A stretch of 39,868 nucleotides of DNA from Bacillota bacterium (GTDB taxonomy: Bacteria; Bacillota; Dethiobacteria; Dethiobacterales; Dethiobacteraceae), in NCBI GenBank assembly GCA_012800795.1, contig JAAZIQ010000001.1, positions 1 to 39,868 on the forward strand. The letters are read 5' to 3'. Below are positions 1 through 7,677 of the stretch, in pieces. The notes below the pieces were generated by a model. The model made no database searches. It saw nothing but the letters and a program-made list of their open reading frames with translations, and was not told where the DNA came from. Numbering within the stretch: position 1 is the first letter of the stretch; every line of letters begins with the position of its first letter. The translations under genes were made by a program, and so were the position numbers.

Positions 1-7
1 ATTGCAT

Positions 8-75
8 AAGACTTCACCTCTTGAGTGACTAGTTTTTAGTTACTCGTCCCCGAACAGGACGGTGAAGTCTTTTTC
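8..75 (+). terminator. Three-way-junction RNA element with T-run (terminator-like)
   Basis: An 11-bp outer stem is formed by 8-18 (AAGACTTCACC) and 61-71 (GGTGAAGTCTT). Inside it are two further hairpins: 24-31 with the AGTTACTC arm near 39-46 (8 bp with one G-U), and a GTCC/GGAC mini-stem at about 47-61. On the plus strand the outer stem runs straight into TTTTT, so it could end a plus-strand transcript entering from the left. On the minus strand it would be a structured leader or spacer downstream of spoVG. No known riboswitch consensus was recognised. Confidence 0.5.
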
Positions 76-171
76 TGTAATTAGAAGTCAATTCCCTTCT
101 AAATACCTATAGTAATTTTACACTAACACTGGAATCTCTATAAATTTCTCTTACAGGCACATTTTAGGGCA

Positions 172-204
172 AAAAAAAAACGGGAGCATGGCTGCTCCGT
201 TATG
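172..204 (-). terminator. spoVG intrinsic terminator
   Basis: On the minus strand ACGGAGCA pairs with TGCTCCCGT (one bulged C) and is followed by a run of ten T residues. It overlaps the end of spoVG and should end the transcript, so spoVG is probably monocistronic rather than cotranscribed with the next gene to the left. Confidence 0.85.
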
Positions 205-475
205 CACCAACCAGTTCCTTTTCCAATACTTCATTATAAGCCAGTAAAACTGCTGACTGAATGATCTCACGTGTTTCCGAAGTAATGGGATGTGCAATAT
301 CCTTAAATTCTCCATCCGGAGTGCGTTTGCTCGGCATAGCCACAAACAGCCCATTGTTACCTTCAATCACGCGCACATCATGCACCACAAACTGATCGTC
401 CAAAGTAATAGAAACAATTGCTTTCATTCTGCCTTCATGATTAATTTTTCTGATTCTGACGTCTGTTACTTTCAT
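200..475 (-). CDS. spoVG: Septation/regulatory protein SpoVG
   Basis: A 91-residue protein beginning [11 protein letters not shown], the characteristic N-terminus of the SpoVG family. In Bacillus, SpoVG affects septum placement at sporulation onset, and family members bind nucleic acid. An in-frame GTG two codons upstream exists, but the ATG at 475 is preferred because family members start at MKVTDV and AAAGGCGGTG lies at a suitable distance upstream. It has its own sigma-H-type promoter and its own terminator. In many Firmicutes spoVG adjoins ispE/purR on one side and glmU on the other; here ispE is about 1 kb away, separated by a nucleotidyltransferase gene. Confidence 0.97.
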   Translation of the reverse strand: MKVTDVRIRKINHEGRMKAIVSITLDDQFVVHDVRVIEGNNGLFVAMPSKRTPDGEFKDIAHPITSETREIIQSAVLLAYNEVLEKELVGA

Positions 476-516
476 ACTCACTCACCGCCTTTCCCGCCAC
501 AAGTCTGTATTTTTGC

Positions 517-543
517 TATTTCCACGTAAAAAAGATAAATCCT
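517..543 (-). promoter_or_regulatory. Sigma-H-type promoter of spoVG
   Basis: Minus strand: -35 AGGATTT (537-543), 11-nt spacer, -10 GTGGAAATA (517-525). The sigma-H consensus is RNAGGAWWW-N11/12-RNNGAATWW, so this misses only one -10 position. From memory, the layout closely resembles the B. subtilis spoVG promoter (AGGATTT-N11-GTGGAATTG). The DNA upstream of the -35 is very AT-rich, as in Bacillus spoVG where AbrB binds. No gene lies in 476-722. Confidence 0.8.
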
Positions 544-722
544 GCTTTTTACTGGGAAAATATTTAATTTTGTTAAATATCCACAAAGTAAAGTATTCGG
601 CTAAATCCCCCGTGATGTGACAAAACCACTGATATCAGCAGGATTATTCCCTAAAAATTTTAGGGATTATTAGCATAATAAGGCAAGTTGTGTCTTTTAG
701 ATCTGCGTAGGCCGCGTATTTT

Positions 723-1475
723 TTACTTTAACTGCTGCCTTGCAAGCAGCAAATCTGATGGTTTATCTACATCCGTCGCAATTTCCGGAAAGCCAGAAAT
801 AACGGCTTTGCCATCAACGGCAAAGAGAACTGAAAATCGCTTTTCCAGTTCTGCGATAGTCAGGCGTTGAGTGAGAAATTTAAAAACAAAGCCCCAGCCT
901 AAAGTCGCCGCTAAACGGAGAGGGCTTTTGCGCAGGGCAAAAAATTGCTCTAAACGCGGCAACACCCGCTCTAAACAGTTTGGACTAACAAGAAATATAT
1001 TTCCGCCCGTAAACTCACCGTCACGAAGCTTAGCATAAGTACGCTTTACCCCGGGAAAACGGCCTTCATTATCAATGCGCCTGACAATGGGATAATACAA
1101 ATCAGCGGTATAGGGGCGGCAAGACGCTAAAAAATCTTCCACAGCAGCAGCTGTAAGGAAAGGAATATCGGCAGAAGCAACTAAAAAGTGCTGTTTAGCT
1201 TGTAAAGCGGCAGCTCCCCGCTGCACATTCTCCACAATATTTTTACCTTCCGGTACAACAGTTAATCCTGTAAACTTTTCTGCCAGCGCCGTCAATTCCG
1301 CCTGTGGACCAACCACGGCAATACGGTTAACCTCACTTACCTGCCGCAATGCTGTAATAACAAACTCTAGCATTGTCCTGTCGTTAATCAGTAAAAAAGC
1401 TTTATTCTGAACATTTTCGCTGATTGTAAGTTCTGAAGGCTTTGCTGTTCCAGCTAATATAATTACATCAAACAT
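723..1475 (-). CDS. MobA-like/GlmU-like NTP transferase domain protein
   Basis: A 250-residue single-domain protein of the nucleotidyltransferase fold. The N-terminus VIILAGT followed by K25-A-F-L-L-I-N resembles the nucleotide-binding loop and conserved Lys of MobA/IspD/GlmU-type enzymes, and VASADIPFL (about 100-108) supplies the metal-binding Asp. Its ATG at 1475 overlaps the end of ispE by 8 nt and has a GGAGG site inside ispE, so the two are translationally coupled. Similar proteins sit beside ispE in other Clostridia, but the substrate is unknown. It lacks the C-terminal left-handed helix of GlmU, so it is not a bifunctional GlmU. Transfer of a nucleotide to a sugar phosphate, alcohol phosphate or cofactor is possible. 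Confidence 0.75.
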   Translation of the reverse strand: MFDVIILAGTAKPSELTISENVQNKAFLLINDRTMLEFVITALRQVSEVNRIAVVGPQAELTALAEKFTGLTVVPEGKNIVENVQRGAAALQAKQHFLVASADIPFLTAAAVEDFLASCRPYTADLYYPIVRRIDNEGRFPGVKRTYAKLRDGEFTGGNIFLVSPNCLERVLPRLEQFFALRKSPLRLAATLGWGFVFKFLTQRLTIAELEKRFSVLFAVDGKAVISGFPEIATDVDKPSDLLLARQQLK

Positions 1476-2376
1476 AATTTACCTCCGGCCCGCTGCCCGC
1501 ATATGTCTTTGTCAAATGCACCCATTGCGCTTTCTTCTCTAAAGCTGCTTTCGCCGCAGTGGCAGCCTGTTTTGTTGTAAATAAAGCAAAAACAGTAGCC
1601 CCACTGCCGCTCATCAATGCCACCGCCCCTGTTTTCTCCATTTCCTCCTTTAAGGTCTTAATCTCAGGATAAAGCCGAAAGGCAGGTAGCTCCAAAGTAT
1701 TGGACAAGTGGCTAATTATATCCTGGCGATTGCCTGCTTCTATAGCCTGCAGCATTCCGGAGATATTTGCCCCTTCCTCTATTTCGTCGGCTCCTAAGGC
1801 TTGGTAAACAGCCGCGGTAGAAACGGCAAAACCCGGATTTGCCAAGACCACATAAAAAAAAGGTAGTGGCTTTAAGGTGCGCAGCTTTTCACCACGCCCT
1901 GTACCTAAAGCTGTGCCCCCCTGCAGACAGAAAGGCACATCGGACCCTAACTGCACTGCTATTTTCTGCAGAACAGTCCATTCCCGGGGAAGTCGCCAAA
2001 AGCGCAACAGCCCGCGCAAAGCTGCAGCAGCATTACTGCTGCCTCCCCCCAAACCTGCAGCAACGGGAATGTTTTTTTGCAGTTTAATATGGACTCCCTC
2101 TCGCACACCATAAAAGTTTTTTAATTTTACGGCAGCACGCCAAACTAAATTGTCTGCTGCAGTTGACAGTCCGGGAAGGTTGGTCTCTAAAATAATTTCA
2201 TCAGGGTTAGCTTGAGAAAATGTCAGCACGTCATGAAGTGCCAAGCTTTGAAATACCGTCAACAAATCATGATAACCATCTGCCCTTTTACCCGTCACCC
2301 TCAATACCAGATTAATTTTGGCATACGCCTTTTCAATGACCTGCTTTTGCCTCATATGCTGCACAATATTCGCCAT
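1468..2376 (-). CDS. ispE: 4-diphosphocytidyl-2-C-methyl-D-erythritol kinase
   Basis: IspE phosphorylates CDP-ME at the 2-hydroxyl in the MEP isoprenoid pathway. This 302-residue GHMP kinase shows the N-terminal substrate motif KAYAKINLVLRV, the ATP loop PVAAGLGGGSSNAAAAL (about 106-122) and the C-terminal MSGSGATVFAL motif. The ATG at 2376 has AGGA 12 nt upstream; an internal ATG seven codons on lacks a Shine-Dalgarno site, so the longer form is preferred. It lies 17 nt after cphA and overlaps the downstream nucleotidyltransferase, placing it in a cphB-cphA-ispE-nucleotidyltransferase transcription unit. In Bacillus ispE follows veg/sspF directly; here about 6.5 kb intervenes. Confidence 0.96.
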   Translation of the reverse strand: MANIVQHMRQKQVIEKAYAKINLVLRVTGKRADGYHDLLTVFQSLALHDVLTFSQANPDEIILETNLPGLSTAADNLVWRAAVKLKNFYGVREGVHIKLQKNIPVAAGLGGGSSNAAAALRGLLRFWRLPREWTVLQKIAVQLGSDVPFCLQGGTALGTGRGEKLRTLKPLPFFYVVLANPGFAVSTAAVYQALGADEIEEGANISGMLQAIEAGNRQDIISHLSNTLELPAFRLYPEIKTLKEEMEKTGAVALMSGSGATVFALFTTKQAATAAKAALEKKAQWVHLTKTYAGSGPEVNYV

Positions 2377-2393
2377 TGCTTTTTAAATTCCTG

Positions 2394-5063
2394 CTAAGTT
2401 AAAACACCGGAATGAAAAGATGGCACAGCCTCTTGCTGTGATATAACCTCCTCTGTAGCTTTTTTCGTTGCCTTCCAAGCATTTATTTCCGCCAGAACTG
2501 ATTCCAATTTTTCATAGAAAATTACCACCCAATCACCGCTAGCAGCCATTTTTAAAGCTGCTCTAATGGCATCCTTTTCCGCAGGCAAAAATGAAATTTG
2601 AGCTGCATCTTTTCCTGCAGCTAGGGCACCTTTTTTCAAAAGTGCTGCCACCTCACCGACTTGGCGGCCGCGCAGGTCTTCATCTTCTTTTAAAAATAGA
2701 AAATCAAAGTACTGTGCTGCCACTTTGCCTGCTTTAATTATTAATTTATCGCTACGATCCCCCGGCACTCCCACCACAGCCAAAGTGCGGCCAGTCCGTA
2801 TTTTTTTAACCAGCTCGCCTATTTTAGCAAAGCCATCCGGGTTATGTCCATAATCTACTAAAATATTAACCCCGCCAGCATGAAATAAATTTGCCCTGCC
2901 GGGATTGTCCTGGGGAGAAGAAGTAAATTTTCGCAGGTAAAGCCCGGCCTGCCGCGGTGACAAACCATAGCCCCAGCAAGCAGCTAAAGCCGCCAATAAG
3001 TTTTCCACCTGGTGAATGGCATGGCCATTTAAAGTCACTGCAAAATCGCGCACACGCCCGACCAGCATGGCACGGCTGCCCTGGGCCGCCAGAATGGCAC
3101 CGCGTCTGATAAAAATTGCTCGTCCGCCTTGACCCAAATGACGCCTGACAACAATATTATCTTCCTGGCAACTGGTATAAATTATATTGCACCAAGCCCT
3201 TTCTGCCAGGCGGTTAACATGCGGCTCATCAGCATTAAGAACAACCGTCCCTTCCCGATAAACCGCTTCTGCCACCAAGCTTTTGACATGCAACAGATCC
3301 TCTAAACATTCGATGCCGTCCTGCCCCAGATGATCTTCACGAACATTGCAAATCACAGCCACATCTGCCAGATCATATCCTAAACCGCGCCTTACTATTC
3401 CGCCGCGTGCTGTTTCCAAAATGGCGACCTCCACTTCTGGATGCGCCAACACGGCACCGGCGCCGGCCGGTCCCGTCAGGTCTCCGGCCTTTACCTTTTC
3501 CCCATTATAGTATAGGCCATCGGTACAGCACATGCCTGTAAATAAGCCCAGGCGCCGCATAACATATTCTAACATTCTGACAGTAGTTGTTTTCCCATTT
3601 GTTCCGGTAACACTAAAAACGGGAACACGTACCGGCTGATGGGGTGGAAAAAGTGAATCAACTATAGCCTGCCCCACATCACGGCTTTCTCCGCCTGCCG
3701 GGTGTAAATGCATACGCAGGCCGGGCGCTGCATTTACCTCAATTATGCCGCCTTCCTGCTTGGAAACATCTAAGGCAATATTTTCCATGACAAGATCGAC
3801 ACCGGCAATGTCTAAGCCGATATATTTGGCCGCATTAACTGCCAATTCAGCTTGACTGGGATGCACAATATCCGTTACGTCATAAGCGGTACCACCTGTT
3901 GACAAATTAGCATTATCGCGCAAAAAAATTTTCCTGCCATCTGCTACAACGGTAGCCAAGTTCACGCCCTGACGTTGCAAAACTGTTTTAGTAAGATCAT
4001 CAAGCGGTATTTTTGTCAAAGGTTTTTCATGTCCGCTGCCCCGTAAAGGATTGCTGTTTTCCTGTTCTACCAACTCCAAAACGGTATTTTTGCCATTGCC
4101 GATAACATGTGCAGGCACTCGTTCAGCTGCTGCAATTAGCTTACCGCCTACTACCAATAAACGATAATGTCTACCCACAAGATATCTTTCGACAATTACG
4201 GCCCTGCTAAATGCCGACGCCAGCCTAAAGGCTTCTTTAACTTCTTCCATGTTCCTGAGATTTAAAGAAACTCCTTTGCCCTGATTGCCGGTATCCGGCT
4301 TGATGGCAACAGGAAAACCTATTTTTGCAGCAATGGCCATAGCCTCTTTGACTGAATATGCCACTTCGCCATAAGGGACAGGTAAACCGTATTGGGCCAG
4401 AATTTTTTTCGTGATTGTTTTGTTGCAGGCAATATCAACGGCTATACAGCCTGTTCTTTCACTTAGGCTGGCTTCAATGCGTTTTTGATATTTACCAGTG
4501 CCCAAGCGGTATAAACTTGTACCGGCTGCAAGCTGTTGGTAAGGAATACCGCGCTTTGCCGCTGCAGCCAAAATAGCAGCTGTACTCGGCCCCGGCAAGT
4601 GGCGTGCAGCAGCTTCTTTAGCCGCATTTATAGCTGTTTGTACTTGATAGAACCGTCCTTTTATCACCGCCTGCACTAAATCTACGGCAGCCGCTGCCAA
4701 GATACGTGCAGCCTGCTCACAGCGGTACTCACTGATAATTTCCACAAACCGGCCTTCGCCGGCAAAGGTTTTGCCATACTTTGTACCAAGGCCGGCTTGC
4801 TCTTGTAATTCCAAAAATACATGTTCAATAACATGGCCCAGGTATGTCCCTTCGATCACCCGCTCTATAAAACCGCCGGGACGGCGTCGTGAACATGTAT
4901 GTTCCTTTAGCCCCGGTAAAAGCTGCAGCAAGCGTTTTGCAAAAGCAGGATCAGAATTGGTACAAAAATCGCTGACTGTATCTAAATCCACCAGCATTTT
5001 CATAACCGGGTAGTGGCTGTAAATATTACGCCCGGGGAAGAAATACAGCTCCACAATCTTCAT
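2394..5063 (-). CDS. cphA: Cyanophycin synthetase
   Basis: CphA polymerises Asp and Arg into multi-L-arginyl-poly-L-aspartate, a nitrogen/carbon reserve, using ATP. The 889-residue length fits the family. Three parts are visible: an N-terminal cyanophycin-specific region (1-160); an ATP-grasp domain (about 210-475) with KPDTGNQGKGVSL at 255-267, IEVNAAPGLRMHLHP and downstream D/E ligands; and a Mur-ligase-like domain (about 480-889) with GTNGKTTTVRM near 487, ATARGG-like TARGGIVRRGL, and VDYGHNPDG. All catalytic landmarks look intact. AAGGAGG lies upstream of the ATG and a second AAGG sits closer. It follows cphB by 19 nt and precedes ispE by 17 nt. Confidence 0.95.
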   Translation of the reverse strand: MKIVELYFFPGRNIYSHYPVMKMLVDLDTVSDFCTNSDPAFAKRLLQLLPGLKEHTCSRRRPGGFIERVIEGTYLGHVIEHVFLELQEQAGLGTKYGKTFAGEGRFVEIISEYRCEQAARILAAAAVDLVQAVIKGRFYQVQTAINAAKEAAARHLPGPSTAAILAAAAKRGIPYQQLAAGTSLYRLGTGKYQKRIEASLSERTGCIAVDIACNKTITKKILAQYGLPVPYGEVAYSVKEAMAIAAKIGFPVAIKPDTGNQGKGVSLNLRNMEEVKEAFRLASAFSRAVIVERYLVGRHYRLLVVGGKLIAAAERVPAHVIGNGKNTVLELVEQENSNPLRGSGHEKPLTKIPLDDLTKTVLQRQGVNLATVVADGRKIFLRDNANLSTGGTAYDVTDIVHPSQAELAVNAAKYIGLDIAGVDLVMENIALDVSKQEGGIIEVNAAPGLRMHLHPAGGESRDVGQAIVDSLFPPHQPVRVPVFSVTGTNGKTTTVRMLEYVMRRLGLFTGMCCTDGLYYNGEKVKAGDLTGPAGAGAVLAHPEVEVAILETARGGIVRRGLGYDLADVAVICNVREDHLGQDGIECLEDLLHVKSLVAEAVYREGTVVLNADEPHVNRLAERAWCNIIYTSCQEDNIVVRRHLGQGGRAIFIRRGAILAAQGSRAMLVGRVRDFAVTLNGHAIHQVENLLAALAACWGYGLSPRQAGLYLRKFTSSPQDNPGRANLFHAGGVNILVDYGHNPDGFAKIGELVKKIRTGRTLAVVGVPGDRSDKLIIKAGKVAAQYFDFLFLKEDEDLRGRQVGEVAALLKKGALAAGKDAAQISFLPAEKDAIRAALKMAASGDWVVIFYEKLESVLAEINAWKATKKATEEVISQQEAVPSFHSGVLT

Positions 5064-5082
5064 TTTTAACCTTATGTCCTCC

Positions 5083-5889
5083 TTATCTTGACGGTATCGT
5101 TACAAAGCGTTCGTCTAAATTAAAACGATACTCGCTTGGCAAAATGTGTACTTTTACATCTATTAAAGCCAGTGGCTGCTGGGGACTGGATTCTGAAACA
5201 TTGGAATGTGTAACTTGACGTCCGTCTAAAACTGTAACCGTGCCGGAACCCACCACCTCAAATTCTTCTGTGCCATCAATAATAATGGCCGTATCTTCAT
5301 CGATACCAATACCTAAAATATAGGGATTATGGGCAACAACCGCCAGCAGGCGGCCTATGCGCCCACGCTGTGCAAAATGTTGATCAACCACCACGTCTTT
5401 TATTAATCCAAGCCCAGGTGCCATCCGAATGATTTCTTTGCTGGGCGTGGCATCATCTAGGCCACCTACCAGCATGGTCTCACTCATAACTGAAGCACCG
5501 GCACTGGTTCCGGCAATTACCGTTCCTTGCTGGTAACTTTTAATTAATTCTCCTCCCAGCACACTGCCGCCCAAAATACCTGTTATGCGCAATTGGTCCC
5601 CTCCCGTAAAAAAGATACCGGTACTATTTTTCAAACAATCACAAAAGCGAGTATTGGCGGCTTCTTCTCTGTTTTGAATGGCAAGGACGGTTACTTCCTC
5701 AGCACCAAAGCCGGTAAAAATGCGTTGATATTGTATTCCTACATGAGGGTCGGAGCTGGCTGTGGAAAGGATTACTATATGTGCCTTTCTTCCCCCGGCC
5801 AGCTCAAAGAAACGGCGCAGAATTTTGCATTCACCCTTTTTATCTTCAGCCCCGCCGATTATTACTAGCTTTCCCCGCTGTTCCGTCAA
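5083..5889 (-). CDS. cphB: Cyanophycinase (peptidase family S51)
   Basis: CphB hydrolyses cyanophycin to beta-Asp-Arg dipeptides. The 268-residue protein carries the S51 serine nucleophile in GTSAGASVMSE (Ser129), the FTGGDQ motif (94-99) and DQHFAQRGR (169-177), which supplies the catalytic His in this family. The start is TTG at 5889, chosen because GGGGTGG lies 7 nt upstream. It is the first gene of the cph-ispE unit, so the degrading and the synthesising enzyme share a transcript. No confident promoter was read in 5890-5995. Confidence 0.95.
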   Translation of the reverse strand: MTEQRGKLVIIGGAEDKKGECKILRRFFELAGGRKAHIVILSTASSDPHVGIQYQRIFTGFGAEEVTVLAIQNREEAANTRFCDCLKNSTGIFFTGGDQLRITGILGGSVLGGELIKSYQQGTVIAGTSAGASVMSETMLVGGLDDATPSKEIIRMAPGLGLIKDVVVDQHFAQRGRIGRLLAVVAHNPYILGIGIDEDTAIIIDGTEEFEVVGSGTVTVLDGRQVTHSNVSESSPQQPLALIDVKVHILPSEYRFNLDERFVTIPSR

Positions 5890-5995
5890 AACAGCACCAC
5901 CCCATTTTCTTACAATACAGCACTAAATAGAATTACCTTGATTCAGTCATCCTATACAATCTGCCGCTTACACAGAAGCTGCGGGTTTTCCTAAA

Positions 5996-6020
5996 ACAAA
6001 AAAAACACGCAAATTGCGTG
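5996..6020 (-). terminator. Terminator after the histidine kinase gene
   Basis: On the minus strand CACGCA-loop-TGCGTG (6006-6011/6015-6020) is followed by a run of T residues. It separates the NAPRT-kinase operon from cphB. Confidence 0.8.
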
Positions 6021-6068
6021 CTTGGCTTAACTCGCTTTTGCTTCCAACCAATTAAAGCTGAAACTATT

Positions 6069-7667
6069 TTAGCCTTTAACGGCAGGAAGCTCAATGGTGA
6101 AAGTAGTACCCTCCCCTGGTTTACTCTCTGCAAAAATCCGGCCATTATGTCTCTCAATAATGCGGTAAGAAATAGTCAGGCCTAAACCTGTGCCATTCTC
6201 CTTGGTGGTGAAAAAAGGATTAAATATTTTTTTAAGCTGGGCTTCAGTCATCCCGGTACCGGTATCAGCAAACTGGACTCTCACTTTGTCCTTATCTACC
6301 ACGGTGGTAATTGTTAAATTGCCGCCGTTTGGCATCGCCTGGATGGCATTGGTGGCAATATTGAGGAAAACCTGTTTTATTTGGGCAGGATCCGCCTCAA
6401 CTGCCGGCAAACGGGCAGATAAATTTTTATATATATTCACATCTTCAAGTAAAGACTTACTTTCAATTAAGAGCAAAATTTCTTCTAAAATAATATGTAT
6501 ATCAATTTTTTTTAAATTAGGAGCCGCCGGTTTTGCTAACAGTAAAAATTCTTTAATAATAAAATTTACACGATCAATTTCATCGATTAATAAAGAACAA
6601 TATTCATATCCTTTTGACCCGGGACTAAACTCCTGTGCCAAGATCTGCAAAAAACCACGCATCGTGGTAATGGGATTGCGAATTTCATGCGCTGTTCCCG
6701 CTGCCAGTTCAGCCAAAAGGGAAAATTTTTCTAACTGCAGCAGCTCATTTTCCATTTTTTTAGTCCTGGTCACATCCTGAAAAACGCAAACTGCACCATC
6801 TAAAACACCCTTTTTACTAAATAGTGGTGCAGTATTAACAGAATAGTACCGCTCCCCTTCTGGCTCGGAAACCTGCAGTAAATATTGGTTGTATCTTTTT
6901 TTGTTTTTTATTGTGTCCGCTACCACTTTTTTTAACGCTTGGCCGGTTGAAGATGACCAACATTCCTTGGTAAGTAATTCTTCCGCCGCTTTATTTAAAT
7001 AAATAACTTCATTGGTACTGTCTACAGATAAAACACCTATCCTTAAATCTGAAAAAATTACATCACACAATTGATTTTCTATTTCCATTTCCCGGCACTG
7101 CATTTTTTGCTCCTGCACATCTTTAGCCAAAAGCTTTGCCTGCATCTTTTGCAGCTCACTAACGCTTAAAACATCTGTAACCGGTTGGCAGATAAAGCCT
7201 GGCGCTTGTCGGGCTTCAGCGGTCTCGACCAAATAAAATATCACTTGACAATATTCTGATTTTTCTTGTTCCTTCGATATCCTGTTAATTATGCAATAAG
7301 GAAAATTGCGGGCAGCTATACTACCCAAAGTATTTAGGACCAAGTCGCAAAGAACCGGGCATTTATTAAGAAAATGTTTAAATGGACAGCTGTAGCTGAT
7401 TAGTTCTAGTTTTTTTCCGTCATTTACTTGACAGGCATATGGACCACCACCGAGCTGATTTAAAAATTGTACAATTAGGCTGGCGAAATCTTTGCTCATC
7501 AAAGGACCATCAAGCTTTTGCTCAGCTCTGTACAAATCTTCAAGGCGCAAACCGTTTTTTACAGCTATTTTTTGTAGGCAGAACCGGCTATAATTGTCTG
7601 AAACCAATTCATTTAACAAGATATAGTCCGTTAAAGTGTACAAATCTTTTTTTCTCCGTTCCATCAT
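6069..7667 (-). CDS. Orphan soluble PAS histidine kinase with Cys-rich sensor domain
   Basis: A 532-residue cytoplasmic kinase with no membrane segment. C-terminal parts are clear: PAS (about 200-300), HisKA with GTAHEIRNPITTMRGF (phospho-acceptor His327), N-box NIATNAIQAM (436-445), DTGTGM (468-473) and GTGLGL (492-497). The N-terminal 150 residues carry five Cys (94, 103, 107, 125, 140) in a CPF-x7-CPVLC arrangement reminiscent of the Cys-rich C-terminal domain of Fe-S regulators such as SufR; that link is inference. No response regulator is adjacent, as with phosphorelay kinases KinA-KinE. It follows the NAPRT gene by 10 nt, with its AAGGCGGGG site overlapping the NAPRT stop, and shares its sigma-H-type promoter. 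I infer a sporulation-initiation kinase; the signal is unknown. Confidence 0.85.
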   Translation of the reverse strand: MMERRKKDLYTLTDYILLNELVSDNYSRFCLQKIAVKNGLRLEDLYRAEQKLDGPLMSKDFASLIVQFLNQLGGGPYACQVNDGKKLELISYSCPFKHFLNKCPVLCDLVLNTLGSIAARNFPYCIINRISKEQEKSEYCQVIFYLVETAEARQAPGFICQPVTDVLSVSELQKMQAKLLAKDVQEQKMQCREMEIENQLCDVIFSDLRIGVLSVDSTNEVIYLNKAAEELLTKECWSSSTGQALKKVVADTIKNKKRYNQYLLQVSEPEGERYYSVNTAPLFSKKGVLDGAVCVFQDVTRTKKMENELLQLEKFSLLAELAAGTAHEIRNPITTMRGFLQILAQEFSPGSKGYEYCSLLIDEIDRVNFIIKEFLLLAKPAAPNLKKIDIHIILEEILLLIESKSLLEDVNIYKNLSARLPAVEADPAQIKQVFLNIATNAIQAMPNGGNLTITTVVDKDKVRVQFADTGTGMTEAQLKKIFNPFFTTKENGTGLGLTISYRIIERHNGRIFAESKPGEGTTFTIELPAVKG

Positions 7668-7677
7668 TTTCCCCGCC

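Noticed and set aside
476-481. GTG start for spoVG two codons upstream of the ATG
   Set aside because: It lies too close to the ribosome site, and the family starts at MKVTDV.
6190-6780. A 196-codon plus-strand open frame
   Set aside because: It lies antisense to the catalytic domain of the histidine kinase, whose motifs are all intact; no ribosome site or family resemblance.
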